Shown: positions 37,799 to 45,295 of the stretch, one piece after another | How the letters are laid out: the number at the start of each line of letters is the position of its first letter | Position numbering within the stretch: position 1 is the stretch's first letter | Source of the DNA: Pseudomonadota bacterium | Lineage (GTDB): Bacteria > Pseudomonadota > Gammaproteobacteria > Burkholderiales > Methylophilaceae | Length of the DNA: 45,295 bases | Direction of reading: 5' to 3' | Assembly (NCBI GenBank): GCA_029781535.1 | Contig: JAKOWL010000091.1 | Location: forward strand, 1-45,295 | Position numbers and translations under genes: made by a program | The notes under the pieces: model-generated | What the model saw: the letters and a program-made list of their open reading frames with translations, nothing else | Databases searched by the model: none | What the model was told of the DNA's origin: nothing

Positions 37799-38017
37799 TT
37801 ACTTAGCTTCAGCAGGAGCAGCAGCTGGTGCAGCTTCAGCAGGAGCAGCAGCTGGTGCAGCTTCAGCAGGTGCAGCTTCAGCAGCTGGTGCAGCTTCAGC
37901 AGGAGCTGCAGCGGCAGGAGCGGCTTCAGCAGCAGGAGCAGCTTCTTCAGTTTTCTTTTCGCCACAAGCGGTCAAAGCAAGAGCCAACAAAGCGGCCAAC
38001 AGAGCGGAACGTGTCAT
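37799..38017 (-). CDS. Small Ala/Pro-rich repeat lipoprotein
   Basis: 72 residues from the ATG at 38017 (AAGGAAAAT upstream); the frame opens 23 codons earlier. The signal MTRSALLAALLALALTACG has lipobox LTAC (Cys18). The mature part is GEKKTEEAAP followed by APAEAAPAAE-type repeats to the end. Such low-complexity lipoproteins may be extended periplasmic spacers. It has its own leader with an imperfect hairpin (38056-38076). Function unknown. Confidence 0.75.
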   Translation of the reverse strand: MTRSALLAALLALALTACGEKKTEEAAPAAEAAPAAAAPAEAAPAAEAAPAEAAPAAAPAEAAPAAAPAEAK

Positions 38018-38055
38018 TTTATTTTCCTTAATGAATAATGAACTAAAAACTAGTA

Positions 38056-38076
38056 CGGTAGAAAAGTTTCCTACCG
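38056..38076 (-). promoter_or_regulatory. Hairpin in the leader of the Ala-rich lipoprotein
   Basis: CGGTAG pairs with CTACCG, extended by two A-T pairs after one mismatch. It lies 39 nt before the ATG, with no T-run on the reverse strand. It may protect the mRNA or regulate translation. Confidence 0.35.
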
Positions 38077-38194
38077 AATGGCGCAAATTTTACCAGTAAT
38101 TTTATAAAACTTCAGCACTTTTTGAGATTGTAGGCTATTTTTTTGTGAAAAATCGTTATTTTGCAACACGTTACGGCTGCAACTTAAACTTTTT

Positions 38195-39013
38195 CTAATC
38201 CACGCGAATCTGTAGGTGGCTGTTAGTGGTATTGTCGCTTCTGGAAAATCCCAGAATTTTTTGGCTGATTGCATCGTTTCTCTGCATGGTGCCACCCAAA
38301 TCTACCCAGGATCCAACCGATGTGCGGACAATTGTGCTGATTTCTTCAAAATCGATGACACCTTGGCCGTCGGCACTGGCGATGCGTGGCATGATTTCTA
38401 GCTCGATTTGTCCGGATGCTGGATCCCCTATCGTGCGTGGCCGGACGGCGAACCCGGTACTGATCTCGCGCCAGTCCGTGAAACGTTCTGCATGTACGTA
38501 GCGGCTGGTCAGCATTACCCATTCTTGCGTGAATGGGACGATTTGCCCGGTTCGGATATATGCGAGTTCCCCATCCATCACACTGATAAATTGCTGGTTG
38601 TCCTGTAGGGTGTCACGACGGTTCTGCTCCACTTCTACTTGTCCGCTGCCAGGCGTGCTCCACCTGTCGTTAGATACTGTGATTTTGCCCATCTTGACGG
38701 TGCCTTTGGCATCTATCCGTGTTTGCTCACTTTGCAGGCTGCTGCCGCTAATGACCGTGATCCTGCGGTTGACTCTTGCCGTATCCAGTTTTCTGACGAG
38801 TGCTTCGATCTCCCGCATGCGTTCTGGACTTGCATGCACGATCAACTGGTTGTCGATGGCATTTACCGACCCTTCCTGGCCGAGTATCGATTCGATTGCT
38901 GGTAATACATCGCTGGCAAAACGATGCTGCAATGTGATGATTTTGAACTCGGTTTCTGCGCATGCGTATAAGCTGTATGCGAACAGGCAGCAGCACGCCA
39001 GCCACTTTTTCAT
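38195..39013 (-). CDS. Short secretin-like periplasmic protein
   Basis: 272 residues. A signal peptide (about 1-19, ending ACA) is followed by one N1/NolW-like subdomain (ITLQHRFASDVLPAIESILG, then VNAIDNQLIVHASPERMREIEALVRKLD, read in parts). A C-terminal region (about 135-265) has features of the secretin core: FISVMDGELAYIRTGQIVP, GFAVRPRTIGDPASGQIELEIMP and STIVRTSVGSWVDLGG. Full secretins are 500-700 residues; this is less than half, with only one N domain. It may be an assembly-incompetent relative or a dedicated small channel. No other secretion gene is nearby. It ends the roxA operon. Confidence 0.7.
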   Translation of the reverse strand: MKKWLACCCLFAYSLYACAETEFKIITLQHRFASDVLPAIESILGQEGSVNAIDNQLIVHASPERMREIEALVRKLDTARVNRRITVISGSSLQSEQTRIDAKGTVKMGKITVSNDRWSTPGSGQVEVEQNRRDTLQDNQQFISVMDGELAYIRTGQIVPFTQEWVMLTSRYVHAERFTDWREISTGFAVRPRTIGDPASGQIELEIMPRIASADGQGVIDFEEISTIVRTSVGSWVDLGGTMQRNDAISQKILGFSRSDNTTNSHLQIRVD

Positions 39014-39015
39014 GC

Positions 39016-39525
39016 TTATAGCCCCAGCATGCTTGCAGTCACTGGCTCGCTAGTCTCGGAAAGGATCTCCTCAAAACGATGCCGTAGTGACGCAGCGGTT
39101 TCCGGGTCGTCCAGCGTATAGCGAAAACGCGCGTGGTCAATGTGGATACGGCGTATCGTGTGCAAGTCGTCCGCGATCACAAAGCAGTCCTTGGCGATCT
39201 TGGCATGGTCATTGGTCAGCCATACATTCATGGCATGGCCATAGGTTTTGAGCAGATCGAAGAATCTAGGGCAGTGGTGTATGAAGTAATCCGCTTCGTG
39301 CAAGACCATCTGCAAACGGTTTTTTGAGTCCTTGCGCAGAAAGTCCTGAATCAGTGTAAAACGATGGTTTGTGTGGTAAGCCCCGACGCGCAGGTGCTGG
39401 TCGAATATCAGTAGTTCGCGTTCGGCACGGGCGAATATCAAGTCCAATGCAGTCTCATAATTGCGCTCGCCCAGTAGGACTGTATCTGGTTTAAGTTCTT
39501 CTGAAATCGAATCATTCCCGGTCAT
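39016..39525 (-). CDS. Conserved hypothetical protein of the roxA operon
   Basis: 169 residues from the ATG at 39525, which overlaps the roxA stop (ATGA); the frame opens 15 codons earlier. GGAG precedes the ATG. The protein is soluble with alternating strands and helices: LIFARAERELLIFDQHLRVGAY, RLQMVLHEADYFIHHCPRFFDLL and VWLTNDHAKIAKDCFVIADDLH (read in parts). The strand order recalls phospholipase-D-like folds, but no HKD motif is present. The role is unknown; coupling to roxA suggests a link to translation or ribosome maturation. Confidence 0.7.
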   Translation of the reverse strand: MTGNDSISEELKPDTVLLGERNYETALDLIFARAERELLIFDQHLRVGAYHTNHRFTLIQDFLRKDSKNRLQMVLHEADYFIHHCPRFFDLLKTYGHAMNVWLTNDHAKIAKDCFVIADDLHTIRRIHIDHARFRYTLDDPETAASLRHRFEEILSETSEPVTASMLGL

Positions 39526-40661
39526 GCTGCAAACTCCACAAAACCTGCCAGATATGCAGGATAAAGCCATTGCGCCAAAACAGCAATTTCTTCATTTTTC
39601 AAACTGCCTGTCTGCAACTCGCGGCTGTCAGCTAATGTCTCAAGAGCCCGGTGGGTATTGGGCTGCAGGGCATCCTCTTTTTCGCCAAGCAGTTCACCGT
39701 TCAGATAGAACCGCTGCTGCCAGAACAGCATCTGGCTTTTGAGATCCAGATGCAAAGTACGCTCCTGCAGCAAGGCGGTGAATTTTTCCTGATTGATTTT
39801 CCTGTTGGGCTCAAACACTATATGTGGTTTTGGCTCACTCAAGTAGCGTCCCAGAAAGTCAGCGATGTGTCCTTCGTTCCACTGGATCTGCCGTAGCATG
39901 GTTGAAACCTTGTTTATCATATTCATGCTGATTTCGGCAGGGTGCACTTGTAGGGCCAAGTCCGGGTCGGTATACATGCCGGAGAGGCGTAACTGTTCCT
40001 GCATGTAACCCAGAAATTCCTGACCTAGCTCCTGCGCTGCAGGTGCGCGGAAGCCGATCGAATAGGTCATGCAGTCGTCACTGTCTGCTATGCCCCAGTG
40101 TGCGATCTGCGGTGGTAGGTAGAGCATGTCACCGGCTTCCAGCACCCATTCCTGTTCTGTTTCAAAATGCTGCAAAATCTTCAGCGGAGCACCTTCAATC
40201 AGCGTATGGTCGGTCTGTGCGCTGATCTTCCAGTTGCGGCGGCCAAGCCCTTGCAGCAGGAATACGTCATATGAATCCAGATGTGGGCCAACCCCGCCGC
40301 CCTTGGGCGCATAGCTCACCATCAGGTCATCCAGCCGTGCATGCGGGATGAAGTTGAACATCGCCATCAATCCGGTAGCTTCCGGCACATAATGATTGAC
40401 CCCTTGTACAAGCAGGGTCCAGTCCTGTTTAGGCAGTCGGGCGAAGTCGGCTTCGTCAAAAGGCCCATGCCGTACTGCCCATTGTTTTTTCTTGAGGCTA
40501 ATGAGCCGCGCCTGCACGTCATCTTCGCAAGCCAATCCTGCAAGGTCGTTGGGGCTGAGCAGGCCGGTAAAACCAGGAATCGCCTGACGAATCAGCAAAG
40601 GTTTTTTCTGCCAGTATTCGGCCAGGAATTGTTGGGGGCTAAGTCCGTTGAGTAGTTGCAT
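39522..40661 (-). CDS. roxA: JmjC-type 2-oxoglutarate oxygenase, RoxA-like ribosomal protein L16 hydroxylase
   Basis: 379 residues, typical of RoxA/YcfD. The N-terminal cupin has FLAEYWQKKPLLIRQAIPGF, then APKGGGVGPHLDSYDVFLLQGLGRRNWKI with iron ligands His127 and Asp129, and His188 in MLYLPPQIAHWG. The C-terminal dimerisation and winged-helix parts follow. E. coli RoxA hydroxylates Arg81 of ribosomal protein L16. All iron ligands are intact. It leads a three-gene operon with the unknown protein and the short secretin-like protein. Confidence 0.88.
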   Translation of the reverse strand: MQLLNGLSPQQFLAEYWQKKPLLIRQAIPGFTGLLSPNDLAGLACEDDVQARLISLKKKQWAVRHGPFDEADFARLPKQDWTLLVQGVNHYVPEATGLMAMFNFIPHARLDDLMVSYAPKGGGVGPHLDSYDVFLLQGLGRRNWKISAQTDHTLIEGAPLKILQHFETEQEWVLEAGDMLYLPPQIAHWGIADSDDCMTYSIGFRAPAAQELGQEFLGYMQEQLRLSGMYTDPDLALQVHPAEISMNMINKVSTMLRQIQWNEGHIADFLGRYLSEPKPHIVFEPNRKINQEKFTALLQERTLHLDLKSQMLFWQQRFYLNGELLGEKEDALQPNTHRALETLADSRELQTGSLKNEEIAVLAQWLYPAYLAGFVEFAA

Positions 40662-40710
40662 ACGTACATTCTAACCTGCTTTCATTGTGAATCCTATCGG
40701 CTCGCAAGGC

Positions 40711-40764
40711 GCATGCAGATTGTCTTGCAAGGCGGTGGCGCCAATAATGAATGCGCGTGTGTAT
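40711..40764. repeat. Dispersed 54-bp intergenic repeat, copy 3
   Basis: It begins GCATGCAGATTGTCTTGCAA and contains AATAATGAATGCGCGTGTG. It aligns gaplessly with copy 2 (about 74% identical). It lies between the roxA start and the lipoprotein stop at 40773. Confidence 0.6.
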
Positions 40765-40772
40765 GTGAAGGG

Positions 40773-41504
40773 TCAGAACGGCAAGAATGCCATCGTCGCG
40801 ATGCTCTGCACGACGCGTGTGATGAATCGCTGGGATTTTTCCGCCAGTGTGATGGCATACAAATCGGTTCGGCCGATGATCTTGCCGAATTCCCTCTCAA
40901 AGGAAAGGTTGCGGTCAGTGCCGGAGATTTCATTGCTGAGCAGATACAAGTTTCCTTCAGTATCGCGGCTGGTTGCCAGTTTCCATGCGGCGATTTCTAC
41001 ATTGCGTGCCACGTTGTACAGGCTTTGTGGGTCTATGGTGTCGGTGAGATAGAAATCTGTTTTTCCGCCATGCGCCTTGAGCAGCATGGTGTGCAGGCCT
41101 ACGATGAATGGCAATACGCGGTCACCTGTGTAATTGGCGTCAAATGCCAGAAAAATGGCATCTGTACCTTGTTTGTTCTCGATTTCGGGAAATTGAAGAT
41201 GGTGCTGAGATTCGCCATCAAACACCCAGTTCACCATTTTTTCGGCATTGTCCGAGGTGCTTTTTGCCAGTTCACGTGGATTACGTTTGTACAGTTTCAG
41301 CATTAAAGTACGCAGGCTCTGCGTATTTTCCGCTATCTCCACGTCCGCCATTCTGTCCAGGTCGTTTTTGGCAAGCTGGCTGGCGGAGCTTCTATCGCTG
41401 CGCTCGGGCACAGGCTTCTTTTCCAAGGGGCTGGCACAGGCAGATAGCATGATGCTTGTAAACAGGATTGGCAAAATCCTGGAAAGCGGTTGGCGAGAAA
41501 CCAT
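40773..41504 (-). CDS. Hypothetical lipoprotein
   Basis: 243 residues from the ATG at 41504; an in-frame GTG two codons earlier is possible, and neither has a strong SD. The lipobox LSAC (Cys22 counting from the ATG) marks it as a lipoprotein. The mature protein has RMADVEIAENTQSLRTLMLKLYKRNPRELAKS at the start, DAIFLAFDANYTGDRVLPFIVGLHTMLLKAHGGKTDFYLTDTIDP in the middle (read in parts) and ends in a hydrophobic stretch. No known domain is recognised. It is divergent from the OFA carrier gene and does not share composition anomalies. Confidence 0.7.
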   Translation of the reverse strand: MVSRQPLSRILPILFTSIMLSACASPLEKKPVPERSDRSSASQLAKNDLDRMADVEIAENTQSLRTLMLKLYKRNPRELAKSTSDNAEKMVNWVFDGESQHHLQFPEIENKQGTDAIFLAFDANYTGDRVLPFIVGLHTMLLKAHGGKTDFYLTDTIDPQSLYNVARNVEIAAWKLATSRDTEGNLYLLSNEISGTDRNLSFEREFGKIIGRTDLYAITLAEKSQRFITRVVQSIATMAFLPF

Positions 41505-41599
41505 GAACACGAATAATGGATGCTTGGTGATAATTTAAATAATTAGTGTATTTTAAGTGTTTGGCAATTGCCATTTTTTGCATTTTATAACACCATTGC

Positions 41600-41611
41600 T
41601 GATAATTATCA
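41600..41611. promoter_or_regulatory. Fur-like palindrome upstream of the OFA carrier
   Basis: TGATAATTATCA is a perfect 12-bp palindrome, made of two GATAAT-type half sites fused tighter than the 7-1-7 Fur box. It lies 23 bp before the carrier start, in the divergent region. Fur control is possible but unproven. Confidence 0.35.
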
Positions 41612-41634
41612 TCAATAAATTTCAGGGAGTGTAC

Positions 41635-43299
41635 ATGTCGGATTTTTTGTCAAAAGAGCGGATTACCGCCGGAGCAAATTACAATCGCTGGTTAGTGCCT
41701 CCAGCAGCGTTGGCGGTGCATCTTTCCATCGGTATGGCATACGGATTCAGTGTGTTTTGGAAGCCGTTGGGTAATGCAATAATGGGCGCCGATGGCAAAC
41801 CAGTTGCAGCCTGCGCGGCAGGGGCGACCAACTTCAGCGAAAAAATCGCGGGAACAGCCAGGGCACTTTTTGCTACCGATTGTAACTGGACGCAATTCGA
41901 TCTGGGCTGGATGTATACCTTGTTCTTTGTGCTGCTAGGCTGCTCTGCGGCCGTTTGGGGCGGTTGGCTGGAACGTGCAGGCCCACGCAAGGCAGGTGTA
42001 GTTGCCACTTTGTGCTGGTGTGGTGGGTTATTGATCTCTGCATATGGGGTATATGCGCATCAGCTTTGGCTGATGTGGCTCGGCAGTGGCTTCATTGGCG
42101 GTATTGGGCTTGGTCTGGGTTATATTTCTCCGGTGTCGACTCTGATTAAATGGTTCCCCGATAAGCGGGGCATGGCTACTGGTATGGCCATTATGGGTTT
42201 TGGTGGCGGGGCGATGATCGGTTCGCCATTGGCAACGATGCTGATGAAGCACTTCGCAACCCCCGCAAGTGTTGGTGTCTGGCAAACTTTTATCGTGTTG
42301 GCATTGATATATGCGATATTCATGCTTGCCGGCTCGTTAGGCTATCGTGTGCCGCCGACCAACTGGCAGCCAGCAGGATGGACGCCGCCATCGCAAAAAG
42401 GGAATGGCATGATCGCTACCAATCATGTGCATTTGAACAAGGCGCACAAGACCCCGCAGTTCTGGCTGTTGTGGATAGTGCTCTGCATGAACGTATCTGC
42501 GTGTATCGGTATTATCGGTGCTGCTGCGCCTATGCTACAGGAAACATTTGGAGGGGCGCTGATCGGTCAGCCGGAACTGGGTTTCGCGGATATCAAGAAA
42601 GATGAAGCGCTAACGACAGCCGCTGCAGCGGTGGGCGCAGGGTTTGTCGGACTTATTTCATTGTTCAATATCTTTGGGCGTATCGGCTGGGCAACCTCAT
42701 CCGACAAGCTTGGCCGCAAGCAGACTTATTTCATTTTCTTCGTGCTGGGTGCGTTGCTGTATTGTGCTGCGGCATATCTTGCCGGATATAAGGGCTTGGC
42801 CTTATTTGTAGGCTCCTTTTGCATTATTGCCAGTATGTATGGCGGTGGCTTTGCTACCATTCCGGCCTATCTGGCGGATATGTTCGGCACGCAGTTTGTC
42901 GGGGCTATCCATGGGCGTTTGCTTACTGCATGGTCGACTGCAGGTATACTTGGGCCGGTTGTAGTGAACTACATGCATGACACAAGATTGGAAGCCGGCG
43001 TGCCATTCGATCAGATATATGCGCCAATTTTCGTGACACTGGCTTGTCTGTTGGCGGTGGGGTTTGTTGCCAATCTTTTGGTCAAGCCTGTTGCACCACA
43101 AAACTTTATGACTACAGAAGAGCTGGCTGAGGAAAAAAGGATTGCGCATGAGCAATCTATACAAGCAGGAAAGGCGGTTGTAGCATCTGAAGCTGAAAGT
43201 CATCCGATTTTGGTGAAACTGGCTTGGGCTGCGGTGCTTATCCCGATTGCTTTCGGTATCTGGATTACATTACAAAAAGCTTGGGTATTGTTTAGTTAG
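41635..43299 (+). CDS. MFS carrier of the oxalate/formate antiporter (OFA) family
   Basis: 554 residues from the ATG at 41635 (CAGGGAG upstream); the frame opens 26 codons earlier. Twelve or more helices. NRWLVPPAALAVHLSIGMAYGFSVFWKPLGNA (read in parts) is the OFA-type first helix, then WMYTLFFVLLGCSAAVWGGWLE, GFIGGIGLGLGYISPVSTLIKWFPDKRGMATG and GRIGWATSSDKLGRK. There is a long loop after helix 1 and an extended C-terminus. OFA carriers exchange small carboxylates such as oxalate, formate, pyruvate or lactate. In a methylotroph, export or import of formate or pyruvate would fit (inference). Confidence 0.88.
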   Translation: MSDFLSKERITAGANYNRWLVPPAALAVHLSIGMAYGFSVFWKPLGNAIMGADGKPVAACAAGATNFSEKIAGTARALFATDCNWTQFDLGWMYTLFFVLLGCSAAVWGGWLERAGPRKAGVVATLCWCGGLLISAYGVYAHQLWLMWLGSGFIGGIGLGLGYISPVSTLIKWFPDKRGMATGMAIMGFGGGAMIGSPLATMLMKHFATPASVGVWQTFIVLALIYAIFMLAGSLGYRVPPTNWQPAGWTPPSQKGNGMIATNHVHLNKAHKTPQFWLLWIVLCMNVSACIGIIGAAAPMLQETFGGALIGQPELGFADIKKDEALTTAAAAVGAGFVGLISLFNIFGRIGWATSSDKLGRKQTYFIFFVLGALLYCAAAYLAGYKGLALFVGSFCIIASMYGGGFATIPAYLADMFGTQFVGAIHGRLLTAWSTAGILGPVVVNYMHDTRLEAGVPFDQIYAPIFVTLACLLAVGFVANLLVKPVAPQNFMTTEELAEEKRIAHEQSIQAGKAVVASEAESHPILVKLAWAAVLIPIAFGIWITLQKAWVLFS

Positions 43300-43304
43300 T
43301 CCGA

Positions 43305-43346
43305 TAAAAACTGTCAGGCAAGATTAAGGTAAAATGACAGTTTTTA
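43305..43346. terminator. Terminator-like inverted repeat after the OFA carrier
   Basis: TAAAAACTGTCA (43305-43316) is the exact reverse complement of TGACAGTTTTTA (43335-43346). The loop is 18 nt. The T-run closes the stem, so it could terminate the carrier transcript on the + strand, 18 nt before the ribH start. Confidence 0.6.
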
Positions 43347-43363
43347 CACCTTGAGAGAAGATT

Positions 43364-43816
43364 TTGGAAAAAATAGCCATCAACCTGAACGGCAAAAACA
43401 AGAAAATCGGTATTGTTTTATCGCGCTTTAACAGCAATATCGGAGATGGTCTCTTGTCTGCATGCCATGCCGAATTGCTGAAGCTGGGTGTGAAGGACGA
43501 GGATATTTGCATGGCAACCGTACCAGGGGCACTGGAAACGCCACTGGTGTTGCAGCATATGGCGCTGACTAAAAAGTATGATGCGCTGATTGCTTTAGGT
43601 GCGATTATACGGGGTGAGACCTATCACTTCGAAGTGGTGGCAAATGAGTCTGCACGGGGTATTTCTGAGGTGCAGCTCAAGACTGGCATGCCAGTGGCGA
43701 ATGCTATTTTGACTACTAACGATGACGACCAGGCGCTGGCCAGAATGCATATCAAGGGTGCAGAAGCTGCACAAGTAGCGATAGAAATGGCTAATCTGGC
43801 AGGTGCATTGCAATGA
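43364..43816 (+). CDS. ribH: 6,7-dimethyl-8-ribityllumazine synthase
   Basis: 150 residues. It condenses the ribitylamino-uracil with a butanone phosphate to lumazine in riboflavin synthesis. [11 protein letters not shown] holds the first site residues, [14 protein letters not shown] the phosphate-binding part, and [12 protein letters not shown] the catalytic His88. The start is TTG at 43364 with GAGAGAAG upstream. The stop overlaps the nusB ATG (ATGA), as in many proteobacteria. Confidence 0.96.
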   Translation: MEKIAINLNGKNKKIGIVLSRFNSNIGDGLLSACHAELLKLGVKDEDICMATVPGALETPLVLQHMALTKKYDALIALGAIIRGETYHFEVVANESARGISEVQLKTGMPVANAILTTNDDDQALARMHIKGAEAAQVAIEMANLAGALQ

Positions 43817-44277
43817 CAGAGCAGAACATATCTTCGACACCGAAAAAATCCAAGCCAAGCCAAAGTCGCCGCAAATCACGCGAGCTTGTTCTGAAAGCGG
43901 TTTACCGTGGCATGATAAATGCGTCCGAGCTCAGGCAGGTGATGCAAGATGCGCAGGAAGATCCGGATTTTACTAAGGCGGATGAAGCTTATTTCAGGCA
44001 GCTATTGACTGGGGTGACTGAAAAAGTCGCCGAGCTGGACGAGGAGATTGTAGCGTTTACTGACAGACCATTAGCGGAGTTGAGTCCTGTCGAACATGCT
44101 ATCTTGCGTATCTCTTCTTATGAGTTGAAATTCGATTTGAGCATCCCATATCGTGTCGCTATTAACGAAGGTGTTGAACTGGCAAAGCTTTATGGGGGTA
44201 CGGACGGACACAAGTATATCAACGGTGTACTGGATAAAGTGGCGGCAAATGTCAGACCACAGGAGTTCAGGCGCTAG
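43813..44277 (+). CDS. nusB: Transcription antitermination protein NusB
   Basis: 154 residues. It is an all-helical RNA-binding factor that acts with NusE/S10 on rRNA transcription. The N-terminal tail is basic ([22 protein letters not shown]), with [52 protein letters not shown] marking the C-terminal half (read in parts). It overlaps ribH by 4 bp. The next gene starts 46 bp later. Confidence 0.95.
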   Translation: MTEQNISSTPKKSKPSQSRRKSRELVLKAVYRGMINASELRQVMQDAQEDPDFTKADEAYFRQLLTGVTEKVAELDEEIVAFTDRPLAELSPVEHAILRISSYELKFDLSIPYRVAINEGVELAKLYGGTDGHKYINGVLDKVAANVRPQEFRR

Positions 44278-44323
44278 TTTTCTTGCTTGCCGATAGCCAG
44301 CTGACGAGTTAAAAGGCGTGTTT

Positions 44324-45295
44324 TTGAAGAAACTAAGCTGGAAATCCGATAAATTACAGGCTGCTTTAATTGCTCTGGCTTTCCTGATAGCCAGCGGCAG
44401 TGTTTTCTTTCAAGGGCTTGAGCGCAAGGCTTATGATTTGGGTGTGCGATATTCTCATCACCGTCCCAATGAGAATGTCGCCATTATCGCCATCGACGAT
44501 GAAAGTATCGCTAATATCGGCCGTTGGCCATGGTCTAGGGATGTGCATGCCAAGATGCTGGATTTGCTTGGTGCGGCAAAGCCCAAGGTTATAGCCAGCA
44601 CGGTGCTTTTTCTAGAGCCGCAAACCGATCCTGGTCTGGCTTATATCAATAAAATCTCCAGGATGGTCAACGAGGGGTCTCTGGCAGGGAGCGCTATGCC
44701 TCTCAAGTCGCTGATTGCTGAAGCACAGGATAAGCTGAATCCTGACTCCCATCTCGCAGCAAGCATGCGGACAGCTAACAATGTGATCTTGGCCATGCCA
44801 TTCATGCTTGGCGAGCCGCTGGGGAATGTGGAGCAGCCTTTACCTAGATATGTCACTCGCAACGCGCTTGCGTTCTCCCCCAGTGACGGAAGGGATGTTC
44901 AGCCGCCTAGCGCAATTTCTGTTGCCGCTCCCATCGAGGTGATTGGTACAACCATGAGTGCGGTCGGTCATTTGAACGTGCTGCCGGATATGGATGGTGC
45001 GATTCGTACCGAACCCTTGATGGTGCAGTATCGTGATGCCCTTTATCCATCACTTTCATTGCAAATTGTGATGCGTTATCTGGATTTCGGCGTTCAGCAA
45101 TTGCAAGTTCATTCCAATGGGTTGCAGCTAGGCCGTTTGCATATCGCAACCGACAATGCGCTACGTATGCATACCTATTTCTATCAGCCAGAGAATGGGC
45201 GTCCGCCGTTCAGTGTGGATTCTTTTTATGATGTATTGTCCGGGAAGATCAATCCGCTGAAATATCAGGGAAAGATTGTTTTGATTGGTGCGTCA
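44324..45295 (+). CDS. CHASE2-domain sensor protein (partial, cut by the window end)
   Basis: 324 residues are visible, with the frame open to the window end. The start is TTG at 44324, with AAAAGG upstream; an alternative GTG at 44318 has poorer spacing. A membrane helix (about 14-30) is followed by a periplasmic CHASE2 domain: ERKAYDLGVRYSHHRPNENVAIIAIDDESIANIGRWPWSRDVHAKML (read in parts), the family DxExI and GxWPWxRxxxA motifs, then IGTTMSAVGHLNVLPDMDG and LKYQGKIVLIGAS. CHASE2 is an extracellular sensing domain linked to adenylate cyclase, kinase or diguanylate cyclase outputs. The output domain lies outside this window. Confidence 0.85.
   Translation, partial: MKKLSWKSDKLQAALIALAFLIASGSVFFQGLERKAYDLGVRYSHHRPNENVAIIAIDDESIANIGRWPWSRDVHAKMLDLLGAAKPKVIASTVLFLEPQTDPGLAYINKISRMVNEGSLAGSAMPLKSLIAEAQDKLNPDSHLAASMRTANNVILAMPFMLGEPLGNVEQPLPRYVTRNALAFSPSDGRDVQPPSAISVAAPIEVIGTTMSAVGHLNVLPDMDGAIRTEPLMVQYRDALYPSLSLQIVMRYLDFGVQQLQVHSNGLQLGRLHIATDNALRMHTYFYQPENGRPPFSVDSFYDVLSGKINPLKYQGKIVLIGAS

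Noticed and set aside
37803-37960. Short repeats that might look like a CRISPR or direct-repeat array
   Set aside because: They are codon repeats for the Ala/Pro/Glu tail of the small lipoprotein; there are no unique spacers.
43305-43363. FMN riboswitch before ribH
   Set aside because: The region is too short and lacks the conserved RFN element; it holds a simple inverted repeat.

Overview
The window reads as chromosomal DNA of a betaproteobacterium, most likely a methylotroph of the Methylophilaceae (Methylotenera, Methylophilus or Methylovorus type). This is inference from gene content and order: a tkt-gap-pgk-pyk block leading to purC, rsxABCDGE followed by nth, divergent dciA and M23 peptidase next to secA, an OFA-type MFS carrier, and a membrane H+-pyrophosphatase alongside soluble Ppa. 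No 16S, tRNA, phage, insertion sequence or CRISPR array was seen.

Layout. 1-2.2 kb: the end of what may be a surface-polysaccharide region, with a GH5-like lipoprotein and a Gfo/Idh/MocA oxidoreductase. 2.3-9.8 kb: central carbon metabolism, with transketolase, GAPDH, phosphoglycerate kinase, a second diverged GAPDH, pyruvate kinase and a PsiE-like membrane protein. 9.8-10.9 kb: an isolated reverse-strand protein with an HELGH zinc-protease motif. 11.2-13.6 kb: purC, a DUF1232 protein, a DedA protein and ppa. 13.7-16.5 kb: an AT-rich orphan gene, a VIT-type metal transporter, and a cytochrome b561 divergent from a membrane-anchored LuxR-type regulator. 16.6-23.3 kb: hppA, dciA, an M23 peptidase, secA and a DUF1289 protein. 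23.3-23.8 kb: a gene-free island of stacked inverted repeats. 23.8-34.5 kb, all reverse strand: the rsxABCDGE-nth cluster, then FIST, DUF1841, an ECF sigma factor, a zinc-finger anti-sigma factor and an HvfABC-type RiPP operon. 34.8-37.7 kb: dapA, bamC and a metallo-beta-lactamase protein. 37.8-41.5 kb, reverse strand: an Ala/Pro-rich lipoprotein, a mini-secretin-like protein, an unknown protein, the RoxA-like oxygenase and a second lipoprotein. 41.6-45.3 kb: an OFA carrier, ribH, nusB and a CHASE2 sensor gene cut by the window end.

The most exciting system is at 24083-26958. It encodes a secreted peptide precursor with two GKC motifs and a tandem array of ten-residue EGNC/EGSC repeats. With it come an MNIO (DUF692) enzyme, its DUF2063 partner, and a dedicated sigma/anti-sigma pair. 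It looks like a variant of the HvfA/bufferin family of cysteine-modified, metal-binding peptides with an unusual core repeat. Other noteworthy items are a dispersed 54-bp intergenic repeat (three copies), the tandem GAPDH paralogs that both lack the usual NAD-selecting aspartate, a terminator-like hairpin between tkt and gap, an M91/NleD-like protease candidate, a hairpin between a distant Shine-Dalgarno and the secA start, and a short secretin-like protein.

Start codons were chosen by ribosome-binding sites and family N-termini. Several genes use GTG or TTG. All functional names rest on reading translated motifs by eye; no database search was run.
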